Assembly: GCF_963169125.1 (NCBI RefSeq)
Contig: NC_084796.1
Coordinates: 218,884,448-218,948,447 of the forward strand
Origin: Humulus lupulus
Taxonomy: Eukaryota; Streptophyta; Magnoliopsida; Rosales; Cannabaceae
Direction: 5' to 3'
DNA: 64,000 nucleotides
In this document: piece by piece, positions 25,949-38,916 of the stretch
Layout: the number at the start of each line of letters is the position of its first letter
How positions within the stretch are numbered: the first letter of the stretch is position 1
Program-made: the position numbers and the translations under genes
The notes under the pieces: generated by a model
What the model was told of the DNA's origin: nothing
What the model saw: the letters and a program-made list of their open reading frames with translations, nothing else
Databases searched by the model: none

Positions 25949-26886
25949 TGTTGACGGTGAGAACTCGTCAACTAAGTTAAGTTGGAAAGAATTGCAAGAT
26001 AAAGATTATCAATAGAAAAGCCTTAGAAATTTAAGTATCAACTCTAAGAACAATTGCAGAAGAACAATGGTGAAATCAATTTTTCATTCACTATGGTGCA
26101 CTTGCTACAGTAAATTTTCCCACCTCCTCCCAAATGGAAGTGGAGTCCATTTTATAGTGGGCTCTAATGGCCCCTGATACATTGTGGTCCAGGGGACCAA
26201 TCTGTGCACAAGTACACTATCAGGGGAGTGGTATCAGGTGTAGTGGTGTCGGCTCTGGTACACAGTCATAATCCATGGGAGCACCTCAGCTTTTGTACCC
26301 GGTCATGACTCCACCACTCGCTTTGTACGGGTGTCAGAGACGTGGTGGTGGTGTAGCCATTCTTCATACCATTCCCAACCGCCACTACTTGTCGGGCACA
26401 GGTGTCAAGCCCGTCCCCTGATCCTAACAGGCATGTACGTACCCCTTTTGAGGTACCTTGTTCATACTTTTTTTGTCTCTTGTGGGCCACCTCGACCACT
26501 GTCATTATGCACGCGGGGCCTTGGGACGAGATCCATTGGGGCGAGGTTGTCTCACACGCGTTGCTCTTTGGGAGAGGCCTTCACGAGATGCCGAGAGGGT
26601 GGCACGGCCTCGCGGCTGGGCCATGACGAGGGCCTCGCACGACCGAGGCAGCATGGCCTCGTGTGGGTGAGGCGGCAGGGACACGGCCTTGCGGCTGGGC
26701 CTCGGGCATGGCCTCGCATGGACGAGGCGGCAGGGACACGGCCTCATGTGGACGAGGCGGCATGGACACGGCCTCGAGCCTGGGTGCGGTCGAGCGAGGC
26801 GGTGGCTCTAACACTCACTTAGGCCTTTATGGGACCTTAGCGCGTGTCTTTGATCTTTTAAGGGCGTGGAATATTGAGCATCCACA
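25949..26886 (-). repeat. Gypsy 5' LTR
   Basis: 938 bp, the partner of the LTR at 14944-15936. In the first ~620 bp I count about 20 substitutions between the two. The GC-rich tandem array has one ~55-bp unit fewer. Confidence 0.92.
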
Positions 26887-29800
26887 TAATCAAGTGTTGA
26901 AGTTAATGAGGCACCGTTTATCAGCAGTCGATGCTCTCTGATTAGACTTGTGTGTGTCATCAGTCAGCTTAGCAGTGAGCAGAAAAGTTTAATTAAGGAA
27001 ATTGGATTTGGTTGCTTATCAGGTTTAAGGAAATGTAGTTTGAAACGAAAATTTATTCAGTGGTTGGTGGATAGTTTCAATGTAGGCGATGGTTGATTAA
27101 GAGTTAATAGAAAAGTGTATGGAATGACCAGCCATTTATTTTCATATATTATTGGTATTTCTGATGGTGGAGAACACCTAATGGATTCGAAATCTAATAA
27201 TTGTATTGGGGAGCGAATATTGATAAGTTGTTTGGAAGAGAAGTTAAAATGTAACAAGAAAACTGATATGGAGTTTGTCCACCAGTTTTTGCTTTTTGTT
27301 ATGAGTGTTTTCTTGATGCCTAACACTACCATTTATGTGAGTCGAGAGTATGAGGGTCCAATATTAGCGCTAAAGGACTTAGCTAGTGTTAGAAGAATTA
27401 ATTGGGCTTCAATGTCTTTTAAGTATCTTATGATGGGTTTGACTACATTGAAAAGAAAGAGTTCAAAATATGTTTGTGGTTGCATATAATTTCTGCAGGT
27501 AAAAAATTTGTTGTGTAGATAACCTTTATAATTTGTATGCCAACATTTTAATTTATTTTAGATGATTTTAATTATTATGTTTTCACAATGTGTAGGTATT
27601 CTACCTTCATCATGTGCGTTGTAATGAATCATTTGTAAACAGAAGCTTATGTCCAATTTGGTGCTGGTCTGAGTGTGAAACTAATAAATTGATAGAGTGG
27701 ATTGATAGAAATAGGGGATTAGGATCTTCAAGGGTGTGTCAGTAATTTTTACAAAATGTTTAGTTTCTTAAAATTTTGTTAGTTTATTGTACTTACCAAA
27801 TTCAATAATAATTTAATATTTTTTGTATAGATTACGCTGATAGCGATGGTAGGTGTATTCGATATAGCTAATGTTGTCTACAGATTATCTCATGTCTGTT
27901 CCAAGATTGAAAGAATAGAGAAATTTTACTTATAATTAGAGCCCAATATGTTGAAGGAACGTAATGAAGACTATGTTTACTGGCCTTGCATGAAAGAAGG
28001 TCCCAGTAGAAAGGTTGTAGTGGAAGGAAAAAAAAATGATTGTACTATTCTAAACTATTGCTTTGGAGATGTAGAAGTATGTAAGTCTTATTTTGATTGT
28101 AGTGAAATTAGGGAATTTGATCCTATGATTTTGGAGTCTGAGATTGGAAGTGTTAGGGACCAATACAAATGCAAATTAAGGAGTTTTAACTTTGCCTCTA
28201 GTAGCAATGTTGATTTTGTTGCAGTTGATTTCGAGGGTGATGAAGCAAATGAACAAAGTGACAAAGTGGAGAGAGTTGATAGGGTGAAGGAGAGTAGAGA
28301 TGTTGTGCCAAGTTTATTGGAGTCAAATTTTTGCAACATGATTGCGTTGTATAATGGTAGTGGATGTTTGAAGGTTGGTGCATTTGAATTAAGTTGTTGC
28401 TTGAGTGAAGAAGATTTTAGATTGGCATATTACACGTTTGATCCTGAGCTTACAGGAAGGTATGTGGTATAAATATGGACACATCTATTCGTTAACATTA
28501 TATTTTGTTGTGTATTTTTCTTATACTGTTTGTGACGTATAACTATTTTTGGTAGAGAGTTGTTAGTGAAGACTCAACATTGTGTTGTGGAAAGGGTACA
28601 TTTCCAAAGTTTGAGACCAGATTGTCATATTGATCGAAAGGTTTGCTCTGTTATTAGTTATTCTGATTGTGTTATCTATTTTTTATATGAAAATTAATTG
28701 AATTACTGATTGTTGTTTTTTTTTTTGTCTTAGATAATTGATGCTTATTCTGGTATGTTATTGTTTATCAATATGAAAAAAATACAGTCAAAGAAATGTG
28801 GGGGAGTTTTGTTTCTGCCTAGTTTTTTTCCTGCACAGGTATAAGTAAATAGTTTTTTATTTGTCTTATTTTGTGCGTGTGTTTTGGATTGGCGATGAGA
28901 GGGGGTGGGTGGGTGTTGTTGTTAGTGTGTTGGATGTGTTTTTACCAATTCCACTAACCATATTTATGATTTGTAGTACATGCATAGTTATTTTTGCTCA
29001 ATGGCTGTTGATTGGTGCGAAGGTGGAGAAAAATCTTGTAAAGACTTGTTATTGCGTATTGAAGAGGTAGGATAGGGTTACATAGATGATGAATTTTAAT
29101 TGAGATGATGTTGCTATTATATTTTCACTCGATTTGAATAAGTTAGTTATAGTTTGGTTACTATTTTGAATAAAACTATATGTACTATTGTTGCTAATGG
29201 TTATTTTTTGTAAATGTTTAGGTAGTTGTTCCTGTGATGGACGTGTTGAACAATCATTGGATTTAGTTGTAGTTAATTTAATTAAAAAGTTTGCTGTAAT
29301 ATGGGATTCTTCTGACATTTTTTCACAACATATCAACAAGCAGGATTTAGTCCGTCAACTGGTATGTTTTTTCAAATATTAAATCATTCATTAAATTTAT
29401 TAGAGTTTTGAATATTAATATTTTTTATATATATAGTTAGGAGTGTTGGATGATGTGTTTTCATCTCAAATTGCTCATCTTTTTCCACCCGGATGGAGTT
29501 TTTCCATATTTGGTGTAGTTCCTGGTCCTACTTTACCCCAATTGATGAGTAAGAGTGATTGTGGTGTTTTTTTGATAAAGTACATGAGAAATATTTCTGA
29601 AGGAATAAATATGTGTGACGAGGTCGGTTTTCCATTTCAACTTGTTGTATAAATGTGGTTCATGGTGAAGATGAATTTATGATGATGTTGTTTTCTTTCT
29701 TATTGTGTTTCGTAGTTTAATCAACATTCGAAACGCCTGAAAGTGTCATTGGAGTTGTTGAATGTAGATAATAACCTCCGAAGATCAATTATTTTTAAAA

Positions 29801-29937
29801 AGGCCACTCAACATCATAAGGAACAATTAAAGAAGGAAGGACGCATTGGTGGTGTCAGACAGGAGTGCCGCTCTCCCGTCACACTGGCACCTTGTGAGAA
29901 ATTTTCAACTAAGAAAAAACGAATCAGATATTGGTAA

Positions 29938-30950
29938 AGGTTAAATAAGTACAAGAAAAGAAGACTAAGTTATGCCGGGGTGGAGAATATTTAGGAGGCA
30001 AAGATTGTGGTTGTTAATTTTTCTACCCTTGCTACTCATTCAATATACAATTGAATTCTACAATAGTGTTAGTATTTGAGAGTTAACACATTTGCAAAAG
30101 AAAAATATTTTCATTGGTTAGTTGTAAATCAATCCTAGTAAACAATATGGTAGTTCCAAATCCTAGTAAACTTATGGCCCGAAATAGGATGTTATGATAA
30201 TAAAGCTTAGTCCACTTTTTAAGTTTTCAAATGGAAATTTTAATAGTGTACCTATTAATTTTGCATAATCTCATATAGATAGGGTTAACAAAGAATAATT
30301 TGGTATATTATACTTGTAGTTATTATTTACCTCATAGTTATTTTTTACAGTTAAAAAACTTAGGCCTGGATTATGTAAGGAAATAAAAGGTTTTCTTATT
30401 TTTTGTTTTAAGCTGCATAATGTATTAGCATGATTTTATATCATACTACTATTGTGATGCAACATTGAAAATTTGAATTCCTTATTAGGCAAATGTTTTT
30501 TCTTACTAACAAATCAGTATATGAATATATTTAAAATATAGTTTCCGCCAATCTCTTAATTATCTGATTAGAATTTAAGGACTTTGTTAACAAAGATAGT
30601 ACTGAAATAATGAATATAGAACAAAGTATAACCATCACGCCTAAATAATAATTCTTCAGACAGTCGTCTCTCGCAAGTTCACATAGAGGAGTAACATATA
30701 GGTTATTTCCATTGCAATAAAGTAGGACCATTCGGTAGTTATAAGATGTAGATTAACTGAGGTTCCTGTTTACAAAACATAAGCAAAAGGCATCACCTCC
30801 GTGCCAAAATACAATTAAAGATGTCAAGGTTGAGTGCATTCTCCACTAACATAGACCATCAAAAGTAATCAAGCACCATGACCCTTAAAAACCATGATTC
30901 ACAAAACATTAGGCAATGTTGTTTAAAGTACTAGTCCTAACTACATCAAA
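29938..30950. other. Spacer between the Ulp1 gene and the next minus-strand gene
   Basis: AT-rich. It contains the 3' flanks of two convergent genes and no frame I would call coding. Confidence 0.4.
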
Positions 30951-31878
30951 TTAATTTGGATTACCCTTGTTGATTCTTGTAGAACGACGTTGGGGAGGAG
31001 CACCGTCAATTGGAGTAGCAGTGCCAAAGAAGGTGGCCATCTGATCACATAGGCCACCGAGTTTGTCGTTAAAGTGCATTTGCTTTTCTGAAATTTCATC
31101 CAGTCTTGACATGGTGTATTGTTGAAACAGTTGGCGCCCAATGATTAGCATCGGCTCTGAATGTTGTACAGATGAATAGGAATAGGATGCATTACTTAAA
31201 GTGTTGCAACCATATGGACAGTAAGACCCACTGTGTTGCAAGGGTTTGCCTGTCCAAAGAACCAATTAGATCATGTTATCAGGGTATAAAATGTATTTGT
31301 AAATTTTTTACAAGGAAATTTGGTCTTCCTAAAATCTCTATGGTAAATGCATTAAACTTTTTTTTACAGAATGTCGGAAGATATCAATTTATAAGATATG
31401 TCAATGTCGAGGTGATGGTCTTGGCGAACACGATATTTATCAAACACATTTCTTAATCATTTATTTAAAATTACTAAATTTATAATGAAATTATATATGT
31501 AAAACAGTTTATTATATATTAGTGATCAGACTTTATACATACTAAACATACCTCCCTTTTGCTTTCGATGCTCATGGGTTTCATTCGTCTTGCGCTTTTT
31601 ATTCTCCAAATGTTGATATTTAACTTGGGAATCCTCGAATTCACTTGAAACTTCTACCCTAACCTTCTTACCAGGGTTGGTAACCATCTTCACAGACGAG
31701 GACCTATTCCCTCGACCACACCGCTTCGACGGAAGCATCCCAGAACCAGTTTCATTTTTCAGGGGTCGTTCATATTCCCTAGAGTATGAGGAAGAACTGT
31801 CTACAGAATCCCAACAGTTACTTGGTCCCGCAAATCGGCTATCTCAAACCTTATACTTCGTGCTTTTTTTTTAGCCAT
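30951..31878 (-). pseudogene. Small basic/Ser-rich two-exon protein of unknown function (cargo gene P)
   Basis: Exon 1 runs from ATG 31878 (MAKKKARSIRFEIADL) to 31552, donor GGGAG|GTATG. Exon 2 is 31249-30951, acceptor TTGGACAG. Phase across the intron is correct (codon GGC). Exon 1 has a one-base frameshift between DLRDQ and WDSVDSSSSYSREYERPLK. It then continues through MLPSKRCGRGN and a Lys/Arg-rich stretch likely to act as a nuclear localisation signal. Exon 2 has a short helical region (LFQQYTMSRLDEISEKQMHF) and a basic tail. I do not recognise the family. The DSS.SYS..Y and LPS.. blocks recur in the plus-strand gene at 49.1 kb, which supports real coding origin. Confidence 0.5.
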
Positions 31879-33227
31879 TTGTTCTGAGAAACTAAAACTA
31901 GAGGTTTCAAAACCAGGGTGGAGAAAACAAATGTGGAAGGAGGTACAACTAATAGAAAAACTAGAGGATAGTGTATGTGTAGGTGAAAAGCCTTCTTTAC
32001 ATCAACTGTCGATTCAGAGCCTTTGGAAACCATAACAAGTCCTCTCATAGGAGCACTCAAGCAGTTGTATTTCCAATTACAATTATTGCTGAAATGACAT
32101 GTGGTTTTTAAATTATTTTTTTAAGACATAAATGAATCCTCTTATGTAACAAGACCAAATATAATGTTACTACCAATAAGATCAAATAATAAATTTTGTA
32201 TTAGGGAAGGTATCCCAGTAGGGGTCAAGTATCAAAAATGTGTTAAATATTGGATTAAAAAAACTTCTTATCATTCTTAACACCAGCAACTTCTATATTC
32301 AAATGAGATTCAATTAAAGGAATCTTATAATTTTTAAGATGTTATAAAAACACACCATAAATAGCCACATTCAATTTTATGTGCAGGTTACATCCCTTAT
32401 TGATATATTTGAACCGACGTACTATATGGTGGATTAAATGGATTTTTTTTAATTTTTTAAGTTGAAATAGTCTATACTTTGTTTGAATCCACTTCAATCA
32501 GAGTAAATTTTCCTTCATTATACATTAACCATGCTTTAGACAAATACTAATTTCTTAGAAGAGACGGCAAGTCCAATAAATTATTAAATTAATAATAACA
32601 TATTACTCTTTCAAAAGCAATAATATTAGGCATATTTAGATTCGGTAATATAAGATATTACTTCATGTCATATGTACTTGGATCAATCGATTAAATTATA
32701 ACTTACAAGGAGAAATTATATACAGAATTGGTAGATGTTTGTTGGTTAAAAAAATTATTTTGTTGTACGAATGATCAATTTACAGAATTGGTAGATACTT
32801 GATTTTGTAACAAAACAAGAAAACTATTAAGACTACTATTTATTTATGTCATATGTTCAGCAAGTGCATTCTACGATTGTTAAATGAAGCATTCCCTAAT
32901 ATCTACATGACGAGTATAAATTCTTTTATATAATATTTTGATTACGATCAACGCCAGGAACCTTTCGAGATGAAGGATAAAAATCCTAACTTACAACTTT
33001 CTTCCAAAATGAACAATAAGAGTAAAATCCCCAACAAGCATACTCATCCAAAATAGTAGACACTTAACTTCCTATAAGTAAATTACACAAAATCATAAAT
33101 TAATAACCTAACAAGTTGATAATAAACATCACAAATTTTCTTAAAAAGCAAATTAGTAGACAGTCTCAATAAATGGACCCAATAAAAATAAAATTAAAGC
33201 ATACATTAAGAAGCCAGACAGACAATT
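31879..33227. other. AT-rich spacer
   Basis: Upstream side of gene P and downstream side of the 33.2-kb gene. I see no gene, no clear repeat and no promoter motif I would defend. Confidence 0.4.
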
Positions 33228-33689
33228 CTAGTCAACGCACCCGCCACTGTAATCTTCCTCCTTCGCCGCAGTCGGGAGAAGTTGTCCAATACGGAGGTCG
33301 AGGAAGTCACTGTAGCTATTTACAACTTCCATCTTCAGCTCCCCCAGTCCTTGTTGGAAGCGTTCGAACAAGGCTTGACATTGCTCCTCTTTGGCTGTCA
33401 AATGAGATGCTAAAACATCTCTTTGTCTTTGAACTTCTCTTAAGGCATTCTGAATCTCACCATAACCCTTGTGTAGAATGGCTAGTTCTTCATCCCTTTT
33501 TCGGTTTTCCACTTTAAGATGGAAGATCTCATAGTTACCCTCATCAAGCTCTTCTATCAACCCATTAATGTATTTTAAAGGGTATTTAGGCAGCACTCTA
33601 ACCCGGGATCGACATAGTCCTTCAAGCTCTGCAATGTTTTGGAACTCCCTATTGCATGAGTCTATGGACTCATCAGATGACATCGCCAT
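33228..33689 (-). CDS. Small coiled-coil protein of unknown function (cargo gene Q)
   Basis: Uninterrupted 153-codon frame from ATG 33689 (MAMSSDESIDSCNREF). After a short N-terminus it is a long helix with heptad character (about residues 55-140: LKVENRKRDEELAILHKGY, VQRQRDVLASHLTAKEEQC, LFERFQQGLGELKMEV) and an acidic end. No enzyme motif. LKVE and LKME fit the minimal sumoylation consensus psi-K-x-E, which can occur by chance. It resembles, in size and build only, the broken plus-strand gene at 51.2-51.8 kb. Being open and intronless with a clear start, it may still be expressed. Confidence 0.55.
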   Translation of the reverse strand: MAMSSDESIDSCNREFQNIAELEGLCRSRVRVLPKYPLKYINGLIEELDEGNYEIFHLKVENRKRDEELAILHKGYGEIQNALREVQRQRDVLASHLTAKEEQCQALFERFQQGLGELKMEVVNSYSDFLDLRIGQLLPTAAKEEDYSGGCVD

Positions 33690-34849
33690 GTTGGATGTTT
33701 TGAGTGAGAATCAAATTTGCAAGAGTAGTTCACATTTCTACTTTTGTCTTAACTCGTATTGTATGATGTTTTACTTTGGTGAGGAGCAAGACCAGGGGGT
33801 TTGGGTAACGCAGTGTTTGGTTCTATGTAGTGTTAACCTAAAAAAAATAAATTTAATAAATCAAGGGACCTTGTTACGTGTACTTGCCTACCCTAGACAC
33901 CTCTACAATTTTACTGAGAGCCTATAGTGTGTTTTGGTGTTCATGTCAGCTTAAATCATGGCTTTTCATACGCATTGTACGCTATAGGCCTAAGTAGGGA
34001 GTTAGTCAAACTTATTGGACAAGCATCCTTTTCTTAGGCTTCCAATTCAAATGCTAGATTTATGGATTGACATAGGCGCAACAACTACACGTATGAAACT
34101 ACAATTTTATTGATTTGCCAAACTGAATAATCTAGAAGCACTGTTACAAAATCCTTCCCCCTCACTTTTTCTTGTTGTTTTTTTTTTCAAAATAAAATTT
34201 TGGACTAACCCCCGTTACTCATTAACTTAACTGAGTAATGCAAAATCCTGGAATATTTTAGTATTACTTTAACGGCTTAAAAATGACATACCGATCTCAC
34301 CTTTGCACTAGATTTCATAAATGAGTTTAATTTTCCTATAAAAAAAAAAGAACGGGAAAAGTCTATAAAATGTTTATGACATGTATTGTTTTCGAATCAA
34401 CATGGTTGTACAAACTGAAACCTGAAAAGGCCATTCAATAGCATATATCAAAGCACCATATTTTTAAAGCATTAATGCTTCCACATATATTTTGGAGATA
34501 ACAATAAATAATGCCCTTTTAATAACCTAACTGGGTTGTTCCATGATTAATTATGTGCTACGCCTAGTTTCTTGGAATGCAAGGTTTTGTGTACACATGA
34601 CCAAATTAGAAACCATTCTTTCATTACACAGTACATAGACAAATATAACTCCCATAACTTTCACAATATGCATGACATATGAGTATGTAATAGACATTTA
34701 CTAAACAAATGAACATTACCCAAAATTAAATCTACTACTAAGAGATTTGTTCCATTAAAACACAGTGTAAATATATATTCCACGGATGGAGAGTATGATC
34801 ACCTAACTGATTATAAACCACTCAAAAGTTAGTCCTACTTTCAACCAAG
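33690..34849. other. Spacer without recognised gene
   Basis: AT-rich, between two minus-strand small genes. Nothing supported. Confidence 0.4.
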
Positions 34850-35152
34850 TCATAGTTTGTTGCCTAATACACGCGCATTGAGTTTCACAAGATCAACCAC
34901 TATTAGCTCGGCCACCTCACCCATCTGTTCTACGTCTGCTCTGTTTACTCCATCTGCATCAATGCTGTACATTCGGATGGTGAGATCAGCGATGGCCTCC
35001 TGAAGCTCATCCAGGACTTCTTCAGTGTTCCTTGTATATTCCTCTAGATTCTGAACCCTTTCACTAGTTTCGACTATGGCATCCATGTCTGGTTGTTGAG
35101 AGTATGGACCCTAAATCGCAAGGCAGACTTTCATTTTGTTGTTGCCCGAATC

Positions 35153-37037
35153 TGTTAGGAGTGTGTCCTAAAAGCATGTAAAGACATTTGTTTTTTCTGT
35201 GAATAAATAAACACAATGGTTTATTATTATTGTCATATTTAGATTGTTAAATTATTGTTTGAATAATTTTGTAAATATCAAAAAAATTTCATATTCATTA
35301 TTGAGGGTGTGATCTTGTATTAGTACGAGAGAATTAAGATCACATGAATGAATAAAAATAGTCAACAACAACAAATTAAAGTTATGGAATTCTTTAATTG
35401 GAGTTGTAAGTACAGTTTACTGAGTATCATAATGATACAAATAATCTAGATTCAGATTATTGATGTGAAAAGACATCTCGGTAAATGTGCTTTATATAAT
35501 ATGATTATATATGACATGGACCGATATGAATTAAAGTCTTTATCCAAAAACCATTTAATAATAAAAACTTGTAATTCATATCATAACTGATGATCATTTA
35601 TAGATCAACCTAAATCCTGAGTGTTCATGAACTCCTGTTCATGTTTATTAAATCTTTTGATTCATTCGTTAATGTCTCTTCAAAGAATGAGACTAATGAC
35701 TTTTGTTTTGGAGATTTAATATCATGGATGGCTGGGAACATGTATCAACAATATGGAATCTAATCTTTCCTAAATGATCGTATATTAGTTCCCTTAAGGA
35801 TTAATTATGGAACTGAATGATTTTGAGCTCAAATCTATAATTAGATTATAGATTAATTATTCACTAGTGAATTAATGGTACTTAAGGAATAAGAAGTAAA
35901 TTAGAAAGGTTAAATGGTAATTCTTCCATTCTAATTTATGAACTAATTAATTAGAGGGTTGAACTATTGTAAGATGGTTATATCAATGGACGACTTAAGA
36001 AAAAGATTTCTGTAAAAGTATATCTATAACATAAAGAGTGTAATTCTGAATTTATAGTGGAGTAATATCAGAATTAATAAATTAACTATTATAATTAAAG
36101 AGTTTAATTATTTAGTTTCAATTTATTGGAGTTTAATGTTATAGGTCCATGGTCCCCGAAATGGCTCAAACAAACACTGACAAAGGTAAATACAAAAATG
36201 GGCAAAAATGACTTATGTGATAAGTAAAATATTTTTCTATGTATCAAACATAATTATTGCTTAATTATGTGTAATTAATTAATTATTTGATTTAACAAAA
36301 ATATAATTAATTTTGAATTAATTTATTTTTGGGATTTTTGGTATTTAAATAATAATAAAAATTGGGAAAAATCACATGCCATCACATGCATGAGGTACAC
36401 ATGTGGCACAGTGCACAGGCATTATGCTACTTGCATAAGAGAGTGTACTCAGTCTCTTGATTCCACAATTTTAGTTATCTAAATATTAAATAAATAATGA
36501 GATATTTTAATATGATTAAAATATTATTATTTAAACAAAAATCTGATAACTAATCAGTTATTTTGAATTTGTTTAAAATAACAAATATTTTAATATATAG
36601 GATATCAGTTTTTGACAGAACGTAACTTTTAAGGGATAGAAAAATATCTAGAAATCTCTCTCAGAGAAAGAGAACAGTGACATAAACAAAAGTCATCGTT
36701 CTTCAAACAAAACCTAGGTCCAAAACTTTATCAGATCTCATGTGTTGAGAACATCTGATAAATAGTTTATTGCCTATTATTTGTATAGTGAGCCCACACT
36801 CGTTCTTTGTGTGCCTGAGAACATTTTGGAAGATCTTGGTGTGAGATCTCGAGGATTTAGCCATACGAAAAGATAGCAGCAAGGAAGGACCTGAGGTAAT
36901 TTTTCTATTCATGTCCTTGATTCAATATATATATATGCATGTGAAGAAGTAGATTTAGAAATCTTATGGGATTAATCTAACAATTTGATTGTTGTTCCGC
37001 TACGTATAATCTTTGATTTGATCAATAAAAACCAACA
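35153..37037 (+). repeat. Copia 5' LTR
   Basis: Starts TGTTAGGAGTGTGTCC and ends ACCAACA. Pairs with 42916-44800 without indels. The short frame in its 3' part recurs identically in both LTRs and on the opposite strand, so it is not treated as a gene. Confidence 0.95.
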
Positions 37038-38916
37038 AATGGTATCAGAGCCATCTTCACATATATATGTATTGAATCTGTGTGGGTTTAATTTTATGCA
37101 TTTATTTATTTTGATGAATGAATGAATGGATTAATGTGATTGAATGCGTGGGAATGTTGAATCGTTAATTGTATGGTGTTTTTGAGTTAGGATTTGTTTA
37201 TGATTAGATCATTGTGTAAGCCATTAAAGGGCATAGGATTTATGTAATTTTATTTAGTTTTTTATACCATAAAATTGTAATTCCGATCACACAAAAGTCA
37301 GAACGGAGCCCGACATTCAAATTTCAGCCACCGATCCTTCGAGGCCGACCTCCGAGCCGCTGTCGAGACGTCGTACGGACGCCGTACGGACGTCCGTACG
37401 GATCCGTACGATTCCATACAGTGCAGCCCCCACAGCCCCGTTTGACGCCACGTGTCCCCGCCTAACTGGTCTAGAATTTTTTTTATTTTTTCTGAAATTA
37501 ATCTGTTATTTTTTTTAAATTTTAAAATGTTTAAATATCCTATTTTTTGAAATTTGATATTTAAATTATGAGATATTTTTGTTATCTTAACAAAAATTTT
37601 TAATATCTTATTTAAAATTTATTTTTTCAAAATAACATATTTTAATTTAAATTCATTTAAGTTTTAATTAAAAATGGTTTTAATTAAAAGAAAAAATAAA
37701 AATAATGATTATTTAAAAGTTTGTTTTAATTAATCAAAATAATTTGAAAATTATTTTCTTATTATTATTCTGGACCAACAATGTTACATATCCTACCGAC
37801 AGTAAAGTAAAGAAGCCTGATGGAGATCAAGGCAGTTTTATTTTATTTATTTCAATTTTATAAAGAGATCGTAAAATTAGAAATACCAAAAAGCACTCGG
37901 TTCAACATTTATTGTTTATTTATTTAAATAATTATTTTCATGTGGTTAATGTGATTGATAACATGTTCATGCATTGTATGCCATACATGAAAACCCACAT
38001 AGTCATAATCATGCATCTCATTAGTAGAAACATGATTATTAAGATTGTCCTATATGTTTATATGAATTGTTTTGAGAAATCAGTTGCGTGTAAATTACTT
38101 ACTTTTATTTTGAAAACTTGGTAAAATATCACACCAAATTTTAAGTCTTTATGACTTAATTTCTTTAAACCAACTTTATTTTAAAAAGTATTTTTTTTTA
38201 GTAAAGTTTAGATGAACATGATTGGTAATTTAAAATTGGATATGTACCTAGAAACTCGCTTTCTTTCCAATTTTAATTATGTTCATAAAGTTTAAATAAA
38301 TTGTAATTAATTTGGAATTAATTAGGTTAAAAACACTTATTTCAAAATAGTGAGTGGGAGAGGGTTGATATCTCAAACATAACCCATGGTCTCCATTATT
38401 AATATAATACCGTGAGATATGAATAGCACCTCAAGACGGCTTTGTTTTCGTCCCCCTAAGGAAGGTGTCTGGACATATCAATAGCAAGGTTGTATTTCTT
38501 ACATAGATAGGAACTAATGATGTAATTTAGGATTGACCGACCCTAAGGCGGCATGTCCTAAGTTAAGTCATGAACTCCGAAATAATGGGTTACACTCACA
38601 AAGTCATGATTAAGCTCGTGCAGTGGATAATCATAATTTGACCAAACTAAACGGTACTTTAATGTTTAAAAGAGAAAATAAAGAGTTATTTTAAGTATTA
38701 AACAATAAAGATAAGAATGTCTTATAAGTTCTCTAAAATTAATTTGATCGACCCTAAGGCGGCACTTTAATTGTTAGAAAATTTTATTGTGGAAATTAAT
38801 CTTTATTTTATGTGTTTTAATTGTGCTCATGCATCACATTTAATTTCTGAAAACTTTGATATTTATTTTTCTAAATATAATAATAATATATTTGTATTTT
38901 TTATTTTATTCAGAAT
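37038..38916 (+). other. Copia untranslated leader with primer-binding site
   Basis: TGGTATCAGAGCC (37040-37052) is the classic site complementary to initiator tRNA-Met. The remaining 1.8 kb has no frame. It holds a cluster of overlapping CGTACGGAC/GTCCGTACG palindromes at about 37369-37410 and two copies of CGACCCTAAGGCGGCA (near 38538 and 38749). Confidence 0.8.

Larger units (their letters stand above)
14944..26886 (-). mobile_element. Ty3/gypsy LTR retrotransposon, Tat-like, defective
   Basis: Complete in outline: LTRs at both ends, primer-binding site beside the right LTR, gag, protease, RT, RNase H and integrase read right to left, polypurine tract beside the left LTR. Flanks are GAATC (14939-14943) and TAATC (26887-26891), a five-base target duplication with one change. 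The extra open frames on the opposite strand between integrase and the 3' LTR, and a second RNase H-like domain, point to the Tat lineage. Many stops and frameshifts make it non-autonomous. The LTRs differ at about 3% of sites where compared by eye. Confidence 0.92.
14936..29937 (+). pseudogene. Ulp1-type cysteine protease fused to a plant TE-type N-terminal domain, interrupted and decayed
   Basis: Segments: 14936-14943, then after the gypsy insertion 26892-27498, 27596-27733, 27831-28459, 28556-28640, 28734-28838, 28977-29066, 29222-29361, 29437-29622, 29716-29937. All junctions are GT..AG and in phase, totalling about 736 residues. The N-terminal part (IKEIGFGCLSGLR, GMTSHLFSYIIGISDGGEH) resembles the DUF1985-like region found before Ulp1 domains in plant transposon genes. 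The C-terminal part shows the protease triad context: His in NNHWI (codon 29255-29257), Asp in IWDSSD, and Gln/Cys in LPQLMSKSDCGVF (Cys codon 29560-29562). Ulp1 enzymes cleave SUMO precursors and conjugates. Lesions: gypsy after codon 2 plus two bases, TGA 27094, TAA 27487, TAA 27933, and a one-base loss near 29262 just after the catalytic His. The exon length of 140 instead of 141 supports that deletion. Confidence 0.8.

Noticed and set aside
36703..36912. 69-codon minus-strand frame, repeated identically at 44466-44675
   Set aside because: Part of the two copia LTRs, opposite to the element's coding strand; identical because the LTRs are duplicates.
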